Shown: positions 24,728-33,665 of the stretch, one piece after another
Layout: each line of letters opens with the position of its first letter
Position numbering within the stretch: the first letter of the stretch is position 1
Source of the DNA: Microbacterium mangrovi
GTDB taxonomy: Bacteria; Actinomycetota; Actinomycetes; Actinomycetales; Microbacteriaceae
Direction: 5' to 3'
Length of the DNA: 64,000 bases
Assembly (NCBI RefSeq): GCF_000802305.1
Contig: NZ_JTDK01000020.1
Location: 27,770-91,769 of the forward strand
The notes under the pieces: generated by a model
What the model saw: only the letters and a program-made list of their open reading frames with translations
What the model was told of the DNA's origin: nothing
The model's database searches: none
Made by a program: the position numbers and the translations under genes

Positions 24728-24773
24728 TATTTCAGGACTTGAATTTTTGCGCGAACACGCGCACACTGAAATA
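24728..24773. promoter_or_regulatory. Candidate operator in front of the second MFS gene
   Basis: TATTTCAG (24728-24735) and CTGAAATA (24766-24773) form a perfect inverted repeat with arms 38 bases apart, in a locally AT-rich stretch; GCGCG-AACA-CGCGC sits between them. A ROK dimer binding both arms is possible. Confidence 0.35.
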
Positions 24774-24827
24774 CCGAACGCCGCTCGCGTTTCGCTCGTT
24801 CCGACACTCGACGTTGAGGAGTCCCCC

Positions 24828-26135
24828 GTGACCACGCAGCCCGCCGGCGATCCCGCCGCCGCCATCGCCCCCACCGGCGTCATCTCCCCGAGCCGCCCCG
24901 GCCCCGGCGAGCCCGCCGCCAGTCCGCCGCCCGGCAAGGCCCTTCTTCCCGGCATCCTGATCAACGCGCTCGCCCTGTTCGCCACGTACGGCGGCCTCAT
25001 CGCGGTGCTGCTGCCGTCGCAGCTGTACCTGCTCGACCCCGCCCACAAGGAGCAGAACCTGACGATCGTGCAGACCGTCTCGTTCGTGTTCACCCTCTTC
25101 GCCCAGCCCATCGTGGGTGCGCTCAGCGACCGCACGCGGTCCCGGTTCGGCCGCCGCGCCCCGTGGATGATCTCGGGCGCGATCGTCGGCGCGCTGTTCC
25201 TGTTCGGCCTCGGCGCGATGAACACGGTGTTCTGGATCGCGATCTTCTGGGTCGTCATCCAGGTCTCCTTCAACGCCGTGCAGGGCCCGCTCTCCGCGAT
25301 CACCCCCGACCGCTTCCCCCGCGACAAGCGCGGCGCGGCGAGCGCCATGTTCGGCATCGGCACGCAGATCGGCATGACCCTCGGCGTGATGCTCGCCGGA
25401 GCCCTCGGCGCCCACATCGGCATCGGCTACACGACCTTCGGGGTCATCATCGTCGTCGCGACGCTGCTGTTCGTGTTCCTCAACCGGGACTGGTCGTCCA
25501 AGGACGCCGCGGTCGAGCCGTGGAGCTGGAGGGCGTTCCTCCAGGGATTCTGGATCAACCCGCGCCGCCACCCCGACTTCTTCTGGGCCTTCACCGCACG
25601 GTTCCTCCTCATCCTCGGCTACTTCGTCGTCACCGCGTTCCAGCTGTACATCCTCACCGACTACATCCACCTGTCGCTCGGCGCCGCCCAGGGCGCGGTG
25701 GTCACCCTGACCCTCGTCGCCCTGGTGCCCACTCTCCTCGCGATCGTCGTGTCGGGCTGGTGGAGCGACAGGGCGGGCCGCCGCAAGGTGTTCATCTACG
25801 CGGCATCCGTCGTCATGGTGGTCTCGCTCGCCTTTCCCCTCTTCATGCCGAACATGACCGGGATGATCGTCATGAGCGTGCTCAACGGCGTCGGCTTCGG
25901 CCTGTACATGTCGGTGGATGCCGCCCTCATGACCGAGGTGCTGCCCAACAAGGAGGCCGCTGCGAAGGACCTCGGCATCCTGAACGTCGCCACCAACATC
26001 CCGCAGGCGCTGAGCTCGGTGGTCGCGCTCCTCATCGTCAGCTCGTTCGGCGGCTACGCCGCGGTGTTCGTGTTCGGCATGATCTTCGTCGTGCTCGCCG
26101 CCCTCGCCCTCATCCCGATCAAGGGCGTCCGCTGA
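24828..26135 (+). CDS. MFS/GPH-type sugar transporter, paralogue of the 21524 gene
   Basis: A 435-residue transporter with about twelve helices after a Pro/Ala-rich cytoplasmic N-terminus of some 35 residues. It shares with the neighbour at 21524 the loop SDRTRSRFGRRAPWM, the segment FWINPRRHPDFFWAFT and the order of helices, so the two are clearly related. It starts at GTG 24828. It is followed after 19 bases by the carboxylesterase gene and preceded by the ROK regulator, which suggests import of an acylated or aryl-glycoside substrate; the exact solute is unknown. Confidence 0.88.
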   Translation: MTTQPAGDPAAAIAPTGVISPSRPGPGEPAASPPPGKALLPGILINALALFATYGGLIAVLLPSQLYLLDPAHKEQNLTIVQTVSFVFTLFAQPIVGALSDRTRSRFGRRAPWMISGAIVGALFLFGLGAMNTVFWIAIFWVVIQVSFNAVQGPLSAITPDRFPRDKRGAASAMFGIGTQIGMTLGVMLAGALGAHIGIGYTTFGVIIVVATLLFVFLNRDWSSKDAAVEPWSWRAFLQGFWINPRRHPDFFWAFTARFLLILGYFVVTAFQLYILTDYIHLSLGAAQGAVVTLTLVALVPTLLAIVVSGWWSDRAGRRKVFIYAASVVMVVSLAFPLFMPNMTGMIVMSVLNGVGFGLYMSVDAALMTEVLPNKEAAAKDLGILNVATNIPQALSSVVALLIVSSFGGYAAVFVFGMIFVVLAALALIPIKGVR

Positions 26136-26154
26136 CGCCGAACACGGAGGAATC

Positions 26155-27651
26155 ATGACCGACACCCAGACGACGACCCCCACCGCGTACGCGGAGGCGG
26201 TGACCACCAAGGGAGCCGTGCGCGGCTTCTGGCGGGGCGAGCCGGGCACGGCGGGGGCATCCGCCGCGTTCCTCGGCATCCCGTTCGCGAAGGCCCCGGT
26301 CGGAGCCCTGCGCTTCGCCGAGCCGCAGCCGATGGACCGGTGGGACGACGTGCGCGACGCCCTCGACTTCGGCGCCACCGCGCAGCGCGGCGACCCCGGC
26401 GTGACCCTCATCCCGGAGCCGTCGGTGCCCGGCGAGTCGACCCTCAACGTGAACGTGTTCACCCCCGCTCCGGGAGATGAGGATGCCGCCCTGCCCGTGC
26501 TGGTGTGGATCCACGGCGGCGGGTACTTCGCCGGCTCCCCGGCCAGCCCGTGGTACGACGGCAAGGCGTTCAACCGCGACGGTGTCGTCACCGTGAGCAT
26601 CGGATACCGGCTCGGCTTCATCGGCTTCGGGCACGTCGAGGGCGCGCCGGAGAACCGCGGCGTGCGGGACTGGATCGCCGGGCTCGAGTGGGTGCAGGCG
26701 AACATCCGCGCCTTCGGCGGCGACCCGGACCGCGTCACGATCGCCGGTCAGTCCGCCGGTGGCGGAGCGGTGCTCACCCTCCTCGGCAGCGAGAAGGCGC
26801 AGCACCTCTTCAACGGTGTCTGGGCGCTGTCGGGCGCGACGGCCGACGTCGCCCCGGAGAAGGCGCGCACCCTCACGGCGAAGATCGCGAACGCACTCGG
26901 GATCGAGCCCACGCGCGCGGCGTTCGAAGCCGTCTCGGAGGATGCCCTCCTCACGGCGCAGAAGGCGGCGACCGACCTCGGCGCGGATCTGAGCGGGTTC
27001 CTCGACGAGGGGCTCGGACTCGGTCCGGCGATCGACGGCGACCTCATCCCCCGCCCGACGATCGAGTCGCTCGCTGCCGGCGTCGGCGCCGACAAGCCGC
27101 TCGTGCTCGGCGCCACCGACGACGAGTTCTCGATGGCCCTGGCCGGCCAGGCGAAGAAGCTGCGATGGATCCCGCTGTCGCTACTGCTGGGCAAAATGGG
27201 CCTGAAGGGCTCCCGGCGCCGGGCGTATCTCGCCGCGAACCGAGACGTGGTCGCGCGGGGCCACGCCGCGGTCCTCGGCCGGTACATCTCCGACAGGATG
27301 TTCAAGACCGCCGTCGTGCGCACCGCGGACGCCCGGGGGGATGCCCCGACCTGGGTGTACCGGTACTCCTATGCCGGCTCGCCCTTCAGGTCGGCGGTGC
27401 ACTGCATCGATGTGCCGTTCTGGTTCGACTGCTTGGACTCCCCCGTCGGCATCCCCGCCCTGGCCGGCCCGAACCCGCCCCAGGCGCTCGCGGATGCCAC
27501 GCACGGCGCCGCCGTCGTGCTCATCCGCGAGCGCCGGGCGGAGTGGCCGGCGTGGTCGGAGCGGCCGGGCACCGGACGCGTCTTCGGTGGGGCGGCATCC
27601 CGTCCCGACGTCGACTCCGACGCCTACGCCGGGGTGCGTCCGCTGCTGTAG
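26155..27651 (+). CDS. Type B carboxylesterase/lipase family hydrolase
   Basis: A 498-residue serine esterase without a signal peptide. The oxyanion-hole stretch LPVLVWIHGGGYFAGS and the nucleophile elbow AGQSAGG (Ser200) are typical; the catalytic acid is probably the Glu/Asp of GATDDEFS and the histidine the one in the C-terminal VHCIDVPFWFD segment. It would release acyl or aryl-ester groups from a substrate imported by the preceding transporter. GGAGGAATC stands directly before the ATG. The operon is MFS-esterase; it converges with the LLM oxidoreductase gene. Confidence 0.9.
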   Translation: MTDTQTTTPTAYAEAVTTKGAVRGFWRGEPGTAGASAAFLGIPFAKAPVGALRFAEPQPMDRWDDVRDALDFGATAQRGDPGVTLIPEPSVPGESTLNVNVFTPAPGDEDAALPVLVWIHGGGYFAGSPASPWYDGKAFNRDGVVTVSIGYRLGFIGFGHVEGAPENRGVRDWIAGLEWVQANIRAFGGDPDRVTIAGQSAGGGAVLTLLGSEKAQHLFNGVWALSGATADVAPEKARTLTAKIANALGIEPTRAAFEAVSEDALLTAQKAATDLGADLSGFLDEGLGLGPAIDGDLIPRPTIESLAAGVGADKPLVLGATDDEFSMALAGQAKKLRWIPLSLLLGKMGLKGSRRRAYLAANRDVVARGHAAVLGRYISDRMFKTAVVRTADARGDAPTWVYRYSYAGSPFRSAVHCIDVPFWFDCLDSPVGIPALAGPNPPQALADATHGAAVVLIRERRAEWPAWSERPGTGRVFGGAASRPDVDSDAYAGVRPLL

Positions 27652-27672
27652 ACGGCGCGTCCGGCTGGGGGC

Positions 27673-28659
27673 TCAGGAGAGGGCGGGGATGACCTCGCGC
27701 TCGAAGAGCTCCCAGCCGGACGTGTCGTAGGCCAGCTCCGGGAAGTAGTGGATGCTGTACGCGAGGCCGTGGCGTCCGCGTTCGGCGAGACGCTCCACGA
27801 TCTGCTCCGGCGTGCCGAACGCGGCGGAGGTCAGGTACTCCTGCTCGGCGGCATCCGCCCGCTCCTGGCCGAGGTGCGGCAGCAGCCGCGCCTTGACCGC
27901 CGCGAGCCGGTCGCGGGCCTCGGCCTCGGTCGCACCCACGATCGTGTTGAAGTTGCCCGACATCGTGATCTCGTCGGCATCCCGGCCGAGGTCCGCGCAG
28001 TGCTGCCGCAGCACGGCCGCCTTGCGGTCGAACGTCTCCAGGGTGCCGGAGAAGTTGGTGTACTGGGCGTACTTCGCCGCGATCTTCAGGGTCACCTTCT
28101 CGCCCCCGCCGGCGACCCAGAGCGGGATGCCGCCGGGCTGAACGGGCCGGGGCTGCACGATGGCGCCGTCCACCTGGTAGTGCCGGCCGTCGAGGGTCGC
28201 GGATCCCGTGGTCCAGGCCTGGTGCATGATCTCGACGCCCTCGCGCAGCATCCGGAGGCGGTCGGGCACCTCGGGGAATCCGTAGCCGTAGGCGCGCCAC
28301 TCGTGTTCGTACCAGCCGCCGCCGATGCCCATCTCGAGGCGTCCGCCCGAGACGTGGTCGACGGTGGCGGCGACCTTGGCGAGGTACGCCGGGTTGCGGT
28401 AGCCCATGCAGGTGCACATCTGCCCGAGGCGGATGCGCGAGGTGGATGCCGCGAACGCCGACATCAGCGACCACGCCTCGTGGGTGGCCTCCTGGCTGGG
28501 GACGGGAGTGGTGTGGAAGTGGTCGTACACCCACGCGGACTCCCAGGCGGCGGCGTCCGCCTTCTCGGCGAGCGTGCGCATGGTGGTCCAGTGGTCGGCA
28601 GGGTCGACGTCGACGAGGTCGAAGCGCCACCCCTGTGGCAGGAAGGTTCCGAATCGCAT
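27673..28659 (-). CDS. LLM-class F420-dependent oxidoreductase
   Basis: A 328-residue luciferase-like monooxygenase fold. RFGTFLPQGWRFDL, AWVYDHFHTTP, RIRLGQMCTCMGYRNPAYLAKVAATVDHVSGGRLEMGIGGGWYEHEWRAYGY and PLWVAGGGEKVTLKIAAKYAQYTNF follow the usual strand order of F420- rather than FMN-dependent members. It may reduce or oxidise a xenobiotic or secondary metabolite using F420. The ATG at 28659 is preferred to a GTG at 28668 because TAGCGT lies seven bases before it. Single gene between convergent and same-strand neighbours. Confidence 0.85.
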   Translation of the reverse strand: MRFGTFLPQGWRFDLVDVDPADHWTTMRTLAEKADAAAWESAWVYDHFHTTPVPSQEATHEAWSLMSAFAASTSRIRLGQMCTCMGYRNPAYLAKVAATVDHVSGGRLEMGIGGGWYEHEWRAYGYGFPEVPDRLRMLREGVEIMHQAWTTGSATLDGRHYQVDGAIVQPRPVQPGGIPLWVAGGGEKVTLKIAAKYAQYTNFSGTLETFDRKAAVLRQHCADLGRDADEITMSGNFNTIVGATEAEARDRLAAVKARLLPHLGQERADAAEQEYLTSAAFGTPEQIVERLAERGRHGLAYSIHYFPELAYDTSGWELFEREVIPALS

Positions 28660-28723
28660 GGGCCCCACGCTACGCCCGGCGCGGGAGTGCTCCGCACCCC
28701 CTTGCGCCGGGCAGCGTCGCCCC

Positions 28724-30337
28724 TTAGGCCTGCGGGAAGGCGGCGACGGCCCGGCCGTCGAGCACGGTGCCGATGACCGGGATGTGGACGAGATCCTCGG
28801 GGCGGGCGATCAGCGGATCCTCGGCGAACACGGTGAGGTCGGCGCGCTTGCCCGCGCTGATCGTGCCGGTGACGTCGGTCAGGCCGGCCGCGGCCGCCGC
28901 GTGCGAGGTGTAGCCCTCGAGGGCCATGAGCGCGGTCAACGCCTGCTCCGGCTGCACCGGGTCGACGTCGGGCCGCAGCGCCGGCCGCCGCAGGATGGAG
29001 TCCGCCATCATCGCCAGGGGATCGTACGGGGTGATCGGCCAGTCGGACCCGAGCGCGAGGATGCCACCGGCATTCCGGATGTCCCGGCACCGCCACCCGC
29101 GGGCCGCGCGCTCGGTCCCGAGCCGCACCGACCAGTTGTCGGTGCGGTCGGCCCGGGTGTGATGGGTGCCGTGGATGGGCTGCATGCTCGCCGCGACACC
29201 GAGCGCATGGAAGCGCGTCACGAGGTCGTCGGGGATGGTCTCGATGTGCTCGATACGGTGCGCCGTTCGCCGCCGAGCCTCCCCCATCGCCTCCAGCGCA
29301 TCGAGGACGTAGGCCACGCCCCGGTCGCCGATCGCGTGCGTGGCGGTGGGGATGCCGCGCTCGACGAAGTAGCCAAGCGCGGCGGCGTACGCGGTCGGGT
29401 CGCTCCAGACCGAGGTCGTCCCCTGCCCGTACGCGTCCGGACGCTCGAGCCACGCCGACCCGTTGTCGATCGTGCCATCGATGAAGAACTTCACCCCGTG
29501 CACGCCCCACCGTCGTCCTCCGACGCCCTGGAGGGCGGCGACCGATGCCAGCTCGTCCATCGACGCCCCGCCGAGCACCATGGGCGAGAACCGCAACCGG
29601 ACCGGCAGGTCACCGTCCTGTTCCAGGGCCTCGACGAGGGCGCGGGAGTCGTCGGCGAAGTCCATCACGTGGGTCGACGCAATGCCCCTCGCGGCCATGC
29701 CGCGCAGCACATCGCGGAACCGGTCGCGACGCTCGGCCCCGGACTCCCCCGGCAGCGCCCGCACGACCAGATCGATGGCGGCGAGCTCCACGAGGTAGCC
29801 GGTCGGACGGCCGTCGACATCCACGTCGACGCGGGATTCGTCCGCGAACGTCTCCCGCCCGGTGATGCCCGCGGCATCCAGGGCCGCGGTGTTCACGATC
29901 GCACTGTGCCCGTCGCGCATGCGCAGGAACATCGGCACAGAGCCGGTGATCTCGTCGAACACGCGCCCGCCGAACCCGATCCCGGTGAACAGGTTCGGGT
30001 CGAGCCCCCAGCCCTGCACCCACGCGTCCGGCGCGGCATCCTGCGCGGCGGCCAGCAGCCGCTGCCGCACTTCCCGCATCGGCAGGTCGGTCAGATCGCT
30101 CCCGCGGGTCATCTCGAGCCCGAACACCACATGGGTGTGGCTGTCGTTCAGGCCCGGAGTGATCACGGCCGCGCCGTAGTCCACCTCTCGGGTGCCGGGT
30201 CCGCGGAGAGCCTCGAGCTCGGCTCGCGTCCCCACGCCGAGGATGCGGCCGTCGCGCACGGCGATCGTGTCGCCCCTTGTCGCGGGGTCGAGAGTGTGGA
30301 CGGTGGCGGCGCTGATCAGAGCATCTGCGGTGTTCAT
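28724..30337 (-). CDS. Amidohydrolase family protein (YtcJ-like)
   Basis: A 537-residue metal-dependent hydrolase of the amidohydrolase_3 group. The small N-terminal sandwich (ALISAATVHTLDP, DGRILGVGTRAEL) leads to PGLNDSHTHVVFG with the first metal histidines; further motifs are HAIGDRGVAYVLDALE, HRIEHIETIPDD and LALGSDWPITPYDPL with the catalytic Asp, before the C-terminal return of the sandwich. Members cleave formamide-type and other amide bonds of unknown compounds. It follows the sodium symporter gene by 34 bases on the same strand, so the symporter probably supplies its substrate. Confidence 0.88.
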   Translation of the reverse strand: MNTADALISAATVHTLDPATRGDTIAVRDGRILGVGTRAELEALRGPGTREVDYGAAVITPGLNDSHTHVVFGLEMTRGSDLTDLPMREVRQRLLAAAQDAAPDAWVQGWGLDPNLFTGIGFGGRVFDEITGSVPMFLRMRDGHSAIVNTAALDAAGITGRETFADESRVDVDVDGRPTGYLVELAAIDLVVRALPGESGAERRDRFRDVLRGMAARGIASTHVMDFADDSRALVEALEQDGDLPVRLRFSPMVLGGASMDELASVAALQGVGGRRWGVHGVKFFIDGTIDNGSAWLERPDAYGQGTTSVWSDPTAYAAALGYFVERGIPTATHAIGDRGVAYVLDALEAMGEARRRTAHRIEHIETIPDDLVTRFHALGVAASMQPIHGTHHTRADRTDNWSVRLGTERAARGWRCRDIRNAGGILALGSDWPITPYDPLAMMADSILRRPALRPDVDPVQPEQALTALMALEGYTSHAAAAAGLTDVTGTISAGKRADLTVFAEDPLIARPEDLVHIPVIGTVLDGRAVAAFPQA

Positions 30338-30371
30338 CGGGGTCCTTCCGGGTGGGCGTCTGTCGAGCGAT

Positions 30372-31889
30372 TCAGCGAACGGGGACGCGGGTCACCACCG
30401 TCGTGTCCGGCATGACCCGGAGTCCCGCGAACAGGGCGTCGACGCGGCTCCGCTCCGCCGCCGGCGCAGGCTTCGCGAGGCTCACCACGACGTACACCGC
30501 CGTGTTCACGATGAGTCCGGCGACACCGGATGTGAGACCGCCGAGCCACGGGATGGAGTTCGGGTAGGCGACCTGCAGGATGCCGGCCACGAGGATCCCG
30601 GCGATCATGCCACTCGTCGCGGCCGCCGCGGTTCCGCGCCGCCAGAAGATCCCGAGCAGCAGGGCCGGGGCGATCTGGCAGATGGCCTGGTAGGAGACGA
30701 TCGCGAGCAGGTAGATGCCGGTGACCAGGTTCGCGGTGGCAAGTGCGATGATCGCGGACACGATGGTGACCGCCGCGACGGCGATCTTCGCGCCTCGCGA
30801 GGACTGCGTGGGCGAATCCGTCCGGCCCCCGCCGACCACGTCGTTCGCGATCTGCGTGCCCAGCGCCTGCAGATTCGCACCCACGTTGCCCATGGTGGCG
30901 GCCACAACGCAGATGCCAGCGGCGGTGACGAGGCCGACGCCGCCCAGCCCGGCGAGGGTGAACCACACGTAGTCCGGTGCCTCCGAGACGCCCGGGACGC
31001 TGGTCGCGAGCAGTTCCACGATGACCAGACCGCCCGAGAACAGCAGGAGGATGGGCGCGGCCTGCACGGCCGAGCGTTGCACGGCCTGGGGGCTGCGGAC
31101 GCTGAAAAGGCGCACGAACACGTCTGGCCACGACCACGCCCCGAGCACGCCCGTGAGGGTGAGCGAGAAGAGGTAGAGCGGACCGAACGGGCTGTCCGGG
31201 CCGGGGATCGTGAGCAGACCGGTCTGCACCTGGCCGAGACCGTGGCCGTGGGCGAGGAGCCACGTGAGGAAGCCGATGATGATGAGGAACCCCACCCCGT
31301 AGGCGAACAGGCCCTGCACCATGTCGCTGACGATGAGCCCGCGCGTGCCGAGCCGGGTCGTCCAGATCTGGCGGATCGCGATGAAGACGATGCCGATGAT
31401 CGTGGCGACCACGGGAGTCACGGCGCCGAACGAAAGCGCTGTGAAGACGACGCCGAGCGACTGCATGCCGAGCACCACCCACGGCACCGACGCGATGACT
31501 CCGATGACGGCGGCCACGACGCGCACGGCGCGCGATCCGTACCGCAGCCCCAGGAGGTCGGCCTGCGTGCGGAGGTCATGCGCACGCCCCCACGCGTTGA
31601 CGGGCTTCGCGAGGAAGAACATCAGCACGACGGCCAGCAGCGAGTACGACAACGAGTAGAAGCCGGCGACGCCGACGGTGATGGTGAACGACGCGAAGGC
31701 GACGAAGACGCTGCCGGCGAGCCAGGTGTTCAGGAACGACATGGTGCCGAACCACGAGCTGAACGAGCGACCGGCGGTGGCGTATTCGCTCAGGGTCCCG
31801 TCGCCGCGCTTGCCGCGGCTCATGATCACGATGACGAGCACGGTGAACAGGAGCACGCCGCCGTAGCCGACGATCATGGCGGTGTTCAT
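30372..31889 (-). CDS. Sodium:solute symporter (SSS family)
   Basis: A 505-residue transporter with about thirteen hydrophobic helices. It begins MIVGYGGVLLFTVLVIVI and carries the SSS-type region GRSFSSWFGTMSFLNTWLAGSVFVAFASFTITVGVAGFYSL, followed by WGRAHDLRTQADLLGLRYGSRAVR, found in this PutP-like branch. The solute is unknown, perhaps an amide or carboxylate handled by the amidohydrolase downstream. Its start overlaps the stop of the small DUF3311-like gene upstream (ATGA), the arrangement common for this transporter subtype. GGGAGG lies six bases before the start. Confidence 0.9.
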   Translation of the reverse strand: MNTAMIVGYGGVLLFTVLVIVIMSRGKRGDGTLSEYATAGRSFSSWFGTMSFLNTWLAGSVFVAFASFTITVGVAGFYSLSYSLLAVVLMFFLAKPVNAWGRAHDLRTQADLLGLRYGSRAVRVVAAVIGVIASVPWVVLGMQSLGVVFTALSFGAVTPVVATIIGIVFIAIRQIWTTRLGTRGLIVSDMVQGLFAYGVGFLIIIGFLTWLLAHGHGLGQVQTGLLTIPGPDSPFGPLYLFSLTLTGVLGAWSWPDVFVRLFSVRSPQAVQRSAVQAAPILLLFSGGLVIVELLATSVPGVSEAPDYVWFTLAGLGGVGLVTAAGICVVAATMGNVGANLQALGTQIANDVVGGGRTDSPTQSSRGAKIAVAAVTIVSAIIALATANLVTGIYLLAIVSYQAICQIAPALLLGIFWRRGTAAAATSGMIAGILVAGILQVAYPNSIPWLGGLTSGVAGLIVNTAVYVVVSLAKPAPAAERSRVDALFAGLRVMPDTTVVTRVPVR

Positions 31890-32140
31890 CGCGTACCTCC
31901 CTCGGCGTCGACGTCGTCGTCGAGGGAGGCGAAGGTGGGCCGGTCGCGCAGTGCCCAGAGCACGAACAGCGACAGGGTGACGAGTGTGCAGGCAAGGACG
32001 TAGTACCAAAGGCTGGCGGGGCCCGGGGCGATCGCCCACTGCAGGGGCGGGAAGAGCACGAGGACGAAGTCGACGACGAGAATGACGACTCGGGCTCGGC
32101 TGCGCGCTGTGGGCCCGGGAGCGGGAGCGGGGTGGGACAT
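31886..32140 (-). CDS. Small membrane protein, DUF3311-like, symporter partner
   Basis: An 84-residue protein with two predicted helices (VVILVVDFVLVLFPPLQWAI and ASLWYYVLACTLVTLSLFVLWAL) and an acidic C-terminus. Proteins of this type are commonly encoded directly before SSS symporters, and here the stop overlaps the symporter start by four bases, so it is probably an accessory subunit. AAGGAA stands before its ATG. The operator palindrome at 32180 lies 40 bases upstream. Confidence 0.75.
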   Translation of the reverse strand: MSHPAPAPGPTARSRARVVILVVDFVLVLFPPLQWAIAPGPASLWYYVLACTLVTLSLFVLWALRDRPTFASLDDDVDAEGGTR

Positions 32141-32179
32141 CGGGTTTCCTTCCGAACGGCTGCGGTCGGGATGATGGAA

Positions 32180-32197
32180 TGCTGGAACGTTCCAGCA
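32180..32197. promoter_or_regulatory. Perfect LacI-type operator palindrome
   Basis: TGCTGGAACGTTCCAGCA is an 18-base perfect palindrome with the central CG typical of LacI-family sites. It lies between the symporter operon and the divergent lacI-type gene. Confidence 0.75.
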
Positions 32198-32271
32198 CTG
32201 ATGACACTTTTATCACCGACCGTGCCCGGGAGTCAACATCCGGGTATTCCGGTCGCTCCTAGACTGTAGGG

Positions 32272-33255
32272 ATGAGCACGCCCCGGGCGACCATCATCGA
32301 CATCGCGGAAGAGGTCGGACTGTCCAAGTCGACGGTCGCCAACGTGCTCAGCGGAACCGGCCGATTCTCGCCCGCGACGAGCGCGCGTGTGCACGCGGCG
32401 GCCGAGAAGCTCGGCTACGTGACCAACCGCGCGGCGCGCAGCCTGCGGTCTGGGCGGGTGGGCACCTACGGCATCCATCTGCCGTCCGTCGCCCGCCGCC
32501 TGCCGTTCTACACCGAGTTCGCGCTCGGCGCGGCGGATGGTGCGGACGCCGCGCAATCGGATCTGACGCTCTTCACGAGTGAGATCGACCCCGCGCGCAC
32601 CTTCGCCGTCGACGGCGCGATGGTGGTCGACCCCGAGCCGAATGCCCCGATCGTGCTCGCGCTCGCGCGCGCCGGCATCCCCATCCTCTCGGTCGGCGCC
32701 TACCACGGCGTGGGTGAAGCGGACGTCGCCGCCACCCTGGATGCACGCCACGACGACCTGCAGCGCGAAGCGCTGGAGGTGTTGCGCGCCCGCGGACGAC
32801 GCCACTTCGTCCTGCTCTCGCTCCGGCGCGAACTCGGGTCGGCCTGGACGGAGAGCACTGACCGGACCTTCCGGGACTGGTGCACCGAGACCGGCAGCAC
32901 GGGCGAAGTGCTCGACGTCACCACCGACCCCACGCGGTGGGCGAGCGACGCTCGCCTGGCCGGGATCGTCGCGGGCGGACGCACAGACGCCGTCGTATGC
33001 GCCGGCCAGGGCACGGCCCACACCAGCCGGATCATCCTGGAGGCCGCCGGCATCCGCATCGGCGAAGACATCGACCTCGCCTCGTTCGCCGCCGCTCCCG
33101 ACGAGCTGCTCGATCCACGCCTGACCGTCATCGATCTGGCTCCCACCGCGTACGGACAGCGCGCGGCCGAGATCCTCACCGCGATCATCGCCGGCGAGGC
33201 GGACGCCGCCGGACATCACTGGTTCGACGGCGCCCGCGTGCGCGCCGGCGTTTAG
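32272..33255 (+). CDS. LacI family transcriptional regulator
   Basis: A 327-residue repressor with an N-terminal LacI helix-turn-helix and hinge (IIDIAEEVGLSKSTVANVLSGTG, then ATSARVHAAAEKLGYVTNRAARSL) and a periplasmic-binding-protein-like effector domain. It is divergent from the DUF3311-symporter-amidohydrolase operon, with a perfect LacI-type palindrome between them, so it most likely represses that operon and itself. TAGACT is six bases before the ATG, indicating leaderless mRNA. Its 3' end overlaps the convergent ridA gene by four bases. Confidence 0.9.
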   Translation: MSTPRATIIDIAEEVGLSKSTVANVLSGTGRFSPATSARVHAAAEKLGYVTNRAARSLRSGRVGTYGIHLPSVARRLPFYTEFALGAADGADAAQSDLTLFTSEIDPARTFAVDGAMVVDPEPNAPIVLALARAGIPILSVGAYHGVGEADVAATLDARHDDLQREALEVLRARGRRHFVLLSLRRELGSAWTESTDRTFRDWCTETGSTGEVLDVTTDPTRWASDARLAGIVAGGRTDAVVCAGQGTAHTSRIILEAAGIRIGEDIDLASFAAAPDELLDPRLTVIDLAPTAYGQRAAEILTAIIAGEADAAGHHWFDGARVRAGV

Positions 33256-33635
33256 GCCTGCGGGAAAGCGGCGACGACGTCGATCTCGACGAGGATGTTC
33301 GCCAGCTGCGAGCCCACGGTCGTGCGCACCGGGTACGGCGCGGTGAAGAACTCCTGGTACGCCTCGTTGAACTCGGCGAAGTCGGCGAGGTCCTGCAGGT
33401 GCACCGTGGCCTTGACGACGTCGTCCATCGTCAGGCCGTGGACGGCGAGGACCGTCTGGATGTTGCGCAGCACCTGACGGGTCTGGTCGCCCGCGTTGTC
33501 GGCGATCGCGTGGTCGTTCGCGGCATCCTGCGGGCCGAAACCGGCGGTGTACAGGAATCCGTTCGCGACCACCCCGTGGCTGTACGGGCCGGCCGGGTTG
33601 GGGGCGCCTTCGGCGTGGAAACCGGTCTTGGGCAT
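33252..33635 (-). CDS. RidA family enamine/imine deaminase
   Basis: A 127-residue YjgF/YER057c/UK114 protein that hydrolyses reactive enamine or imine intermediates made by PLP-dependent dehydratases. Features are GPYSHGVVANGFLYTAGFGPQ at the N-terminus and the C-terminal PVRTTVGSQLANILVEIDVVAAFP with the substrate-binding arginine. It is the last gene of the deacylase/PLP-enzyme operon, 30 bases after the deacylase, which fits removal of the imine or enamine product of the DSD1-type enzyme. A purine-rich AAGGAAG precedes the ATG. Confidence 0.92.
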   Translation of the reverse strand: MPKTGFHAEGAPNPAGPYSHGVVANGFLYTAGFGPQDAANDHAIADNAGDQTRQVLRNIQTVLAVHGLTMDDVVKATVHLQDLADFAEFNEAYQEFFTAPYPVRTTVGSQLANILVEIDVVAAFPQA

Positions 33636-33665
33636 GTTCTTTCTTCCTTTTCTCTTTCGGTCAGG

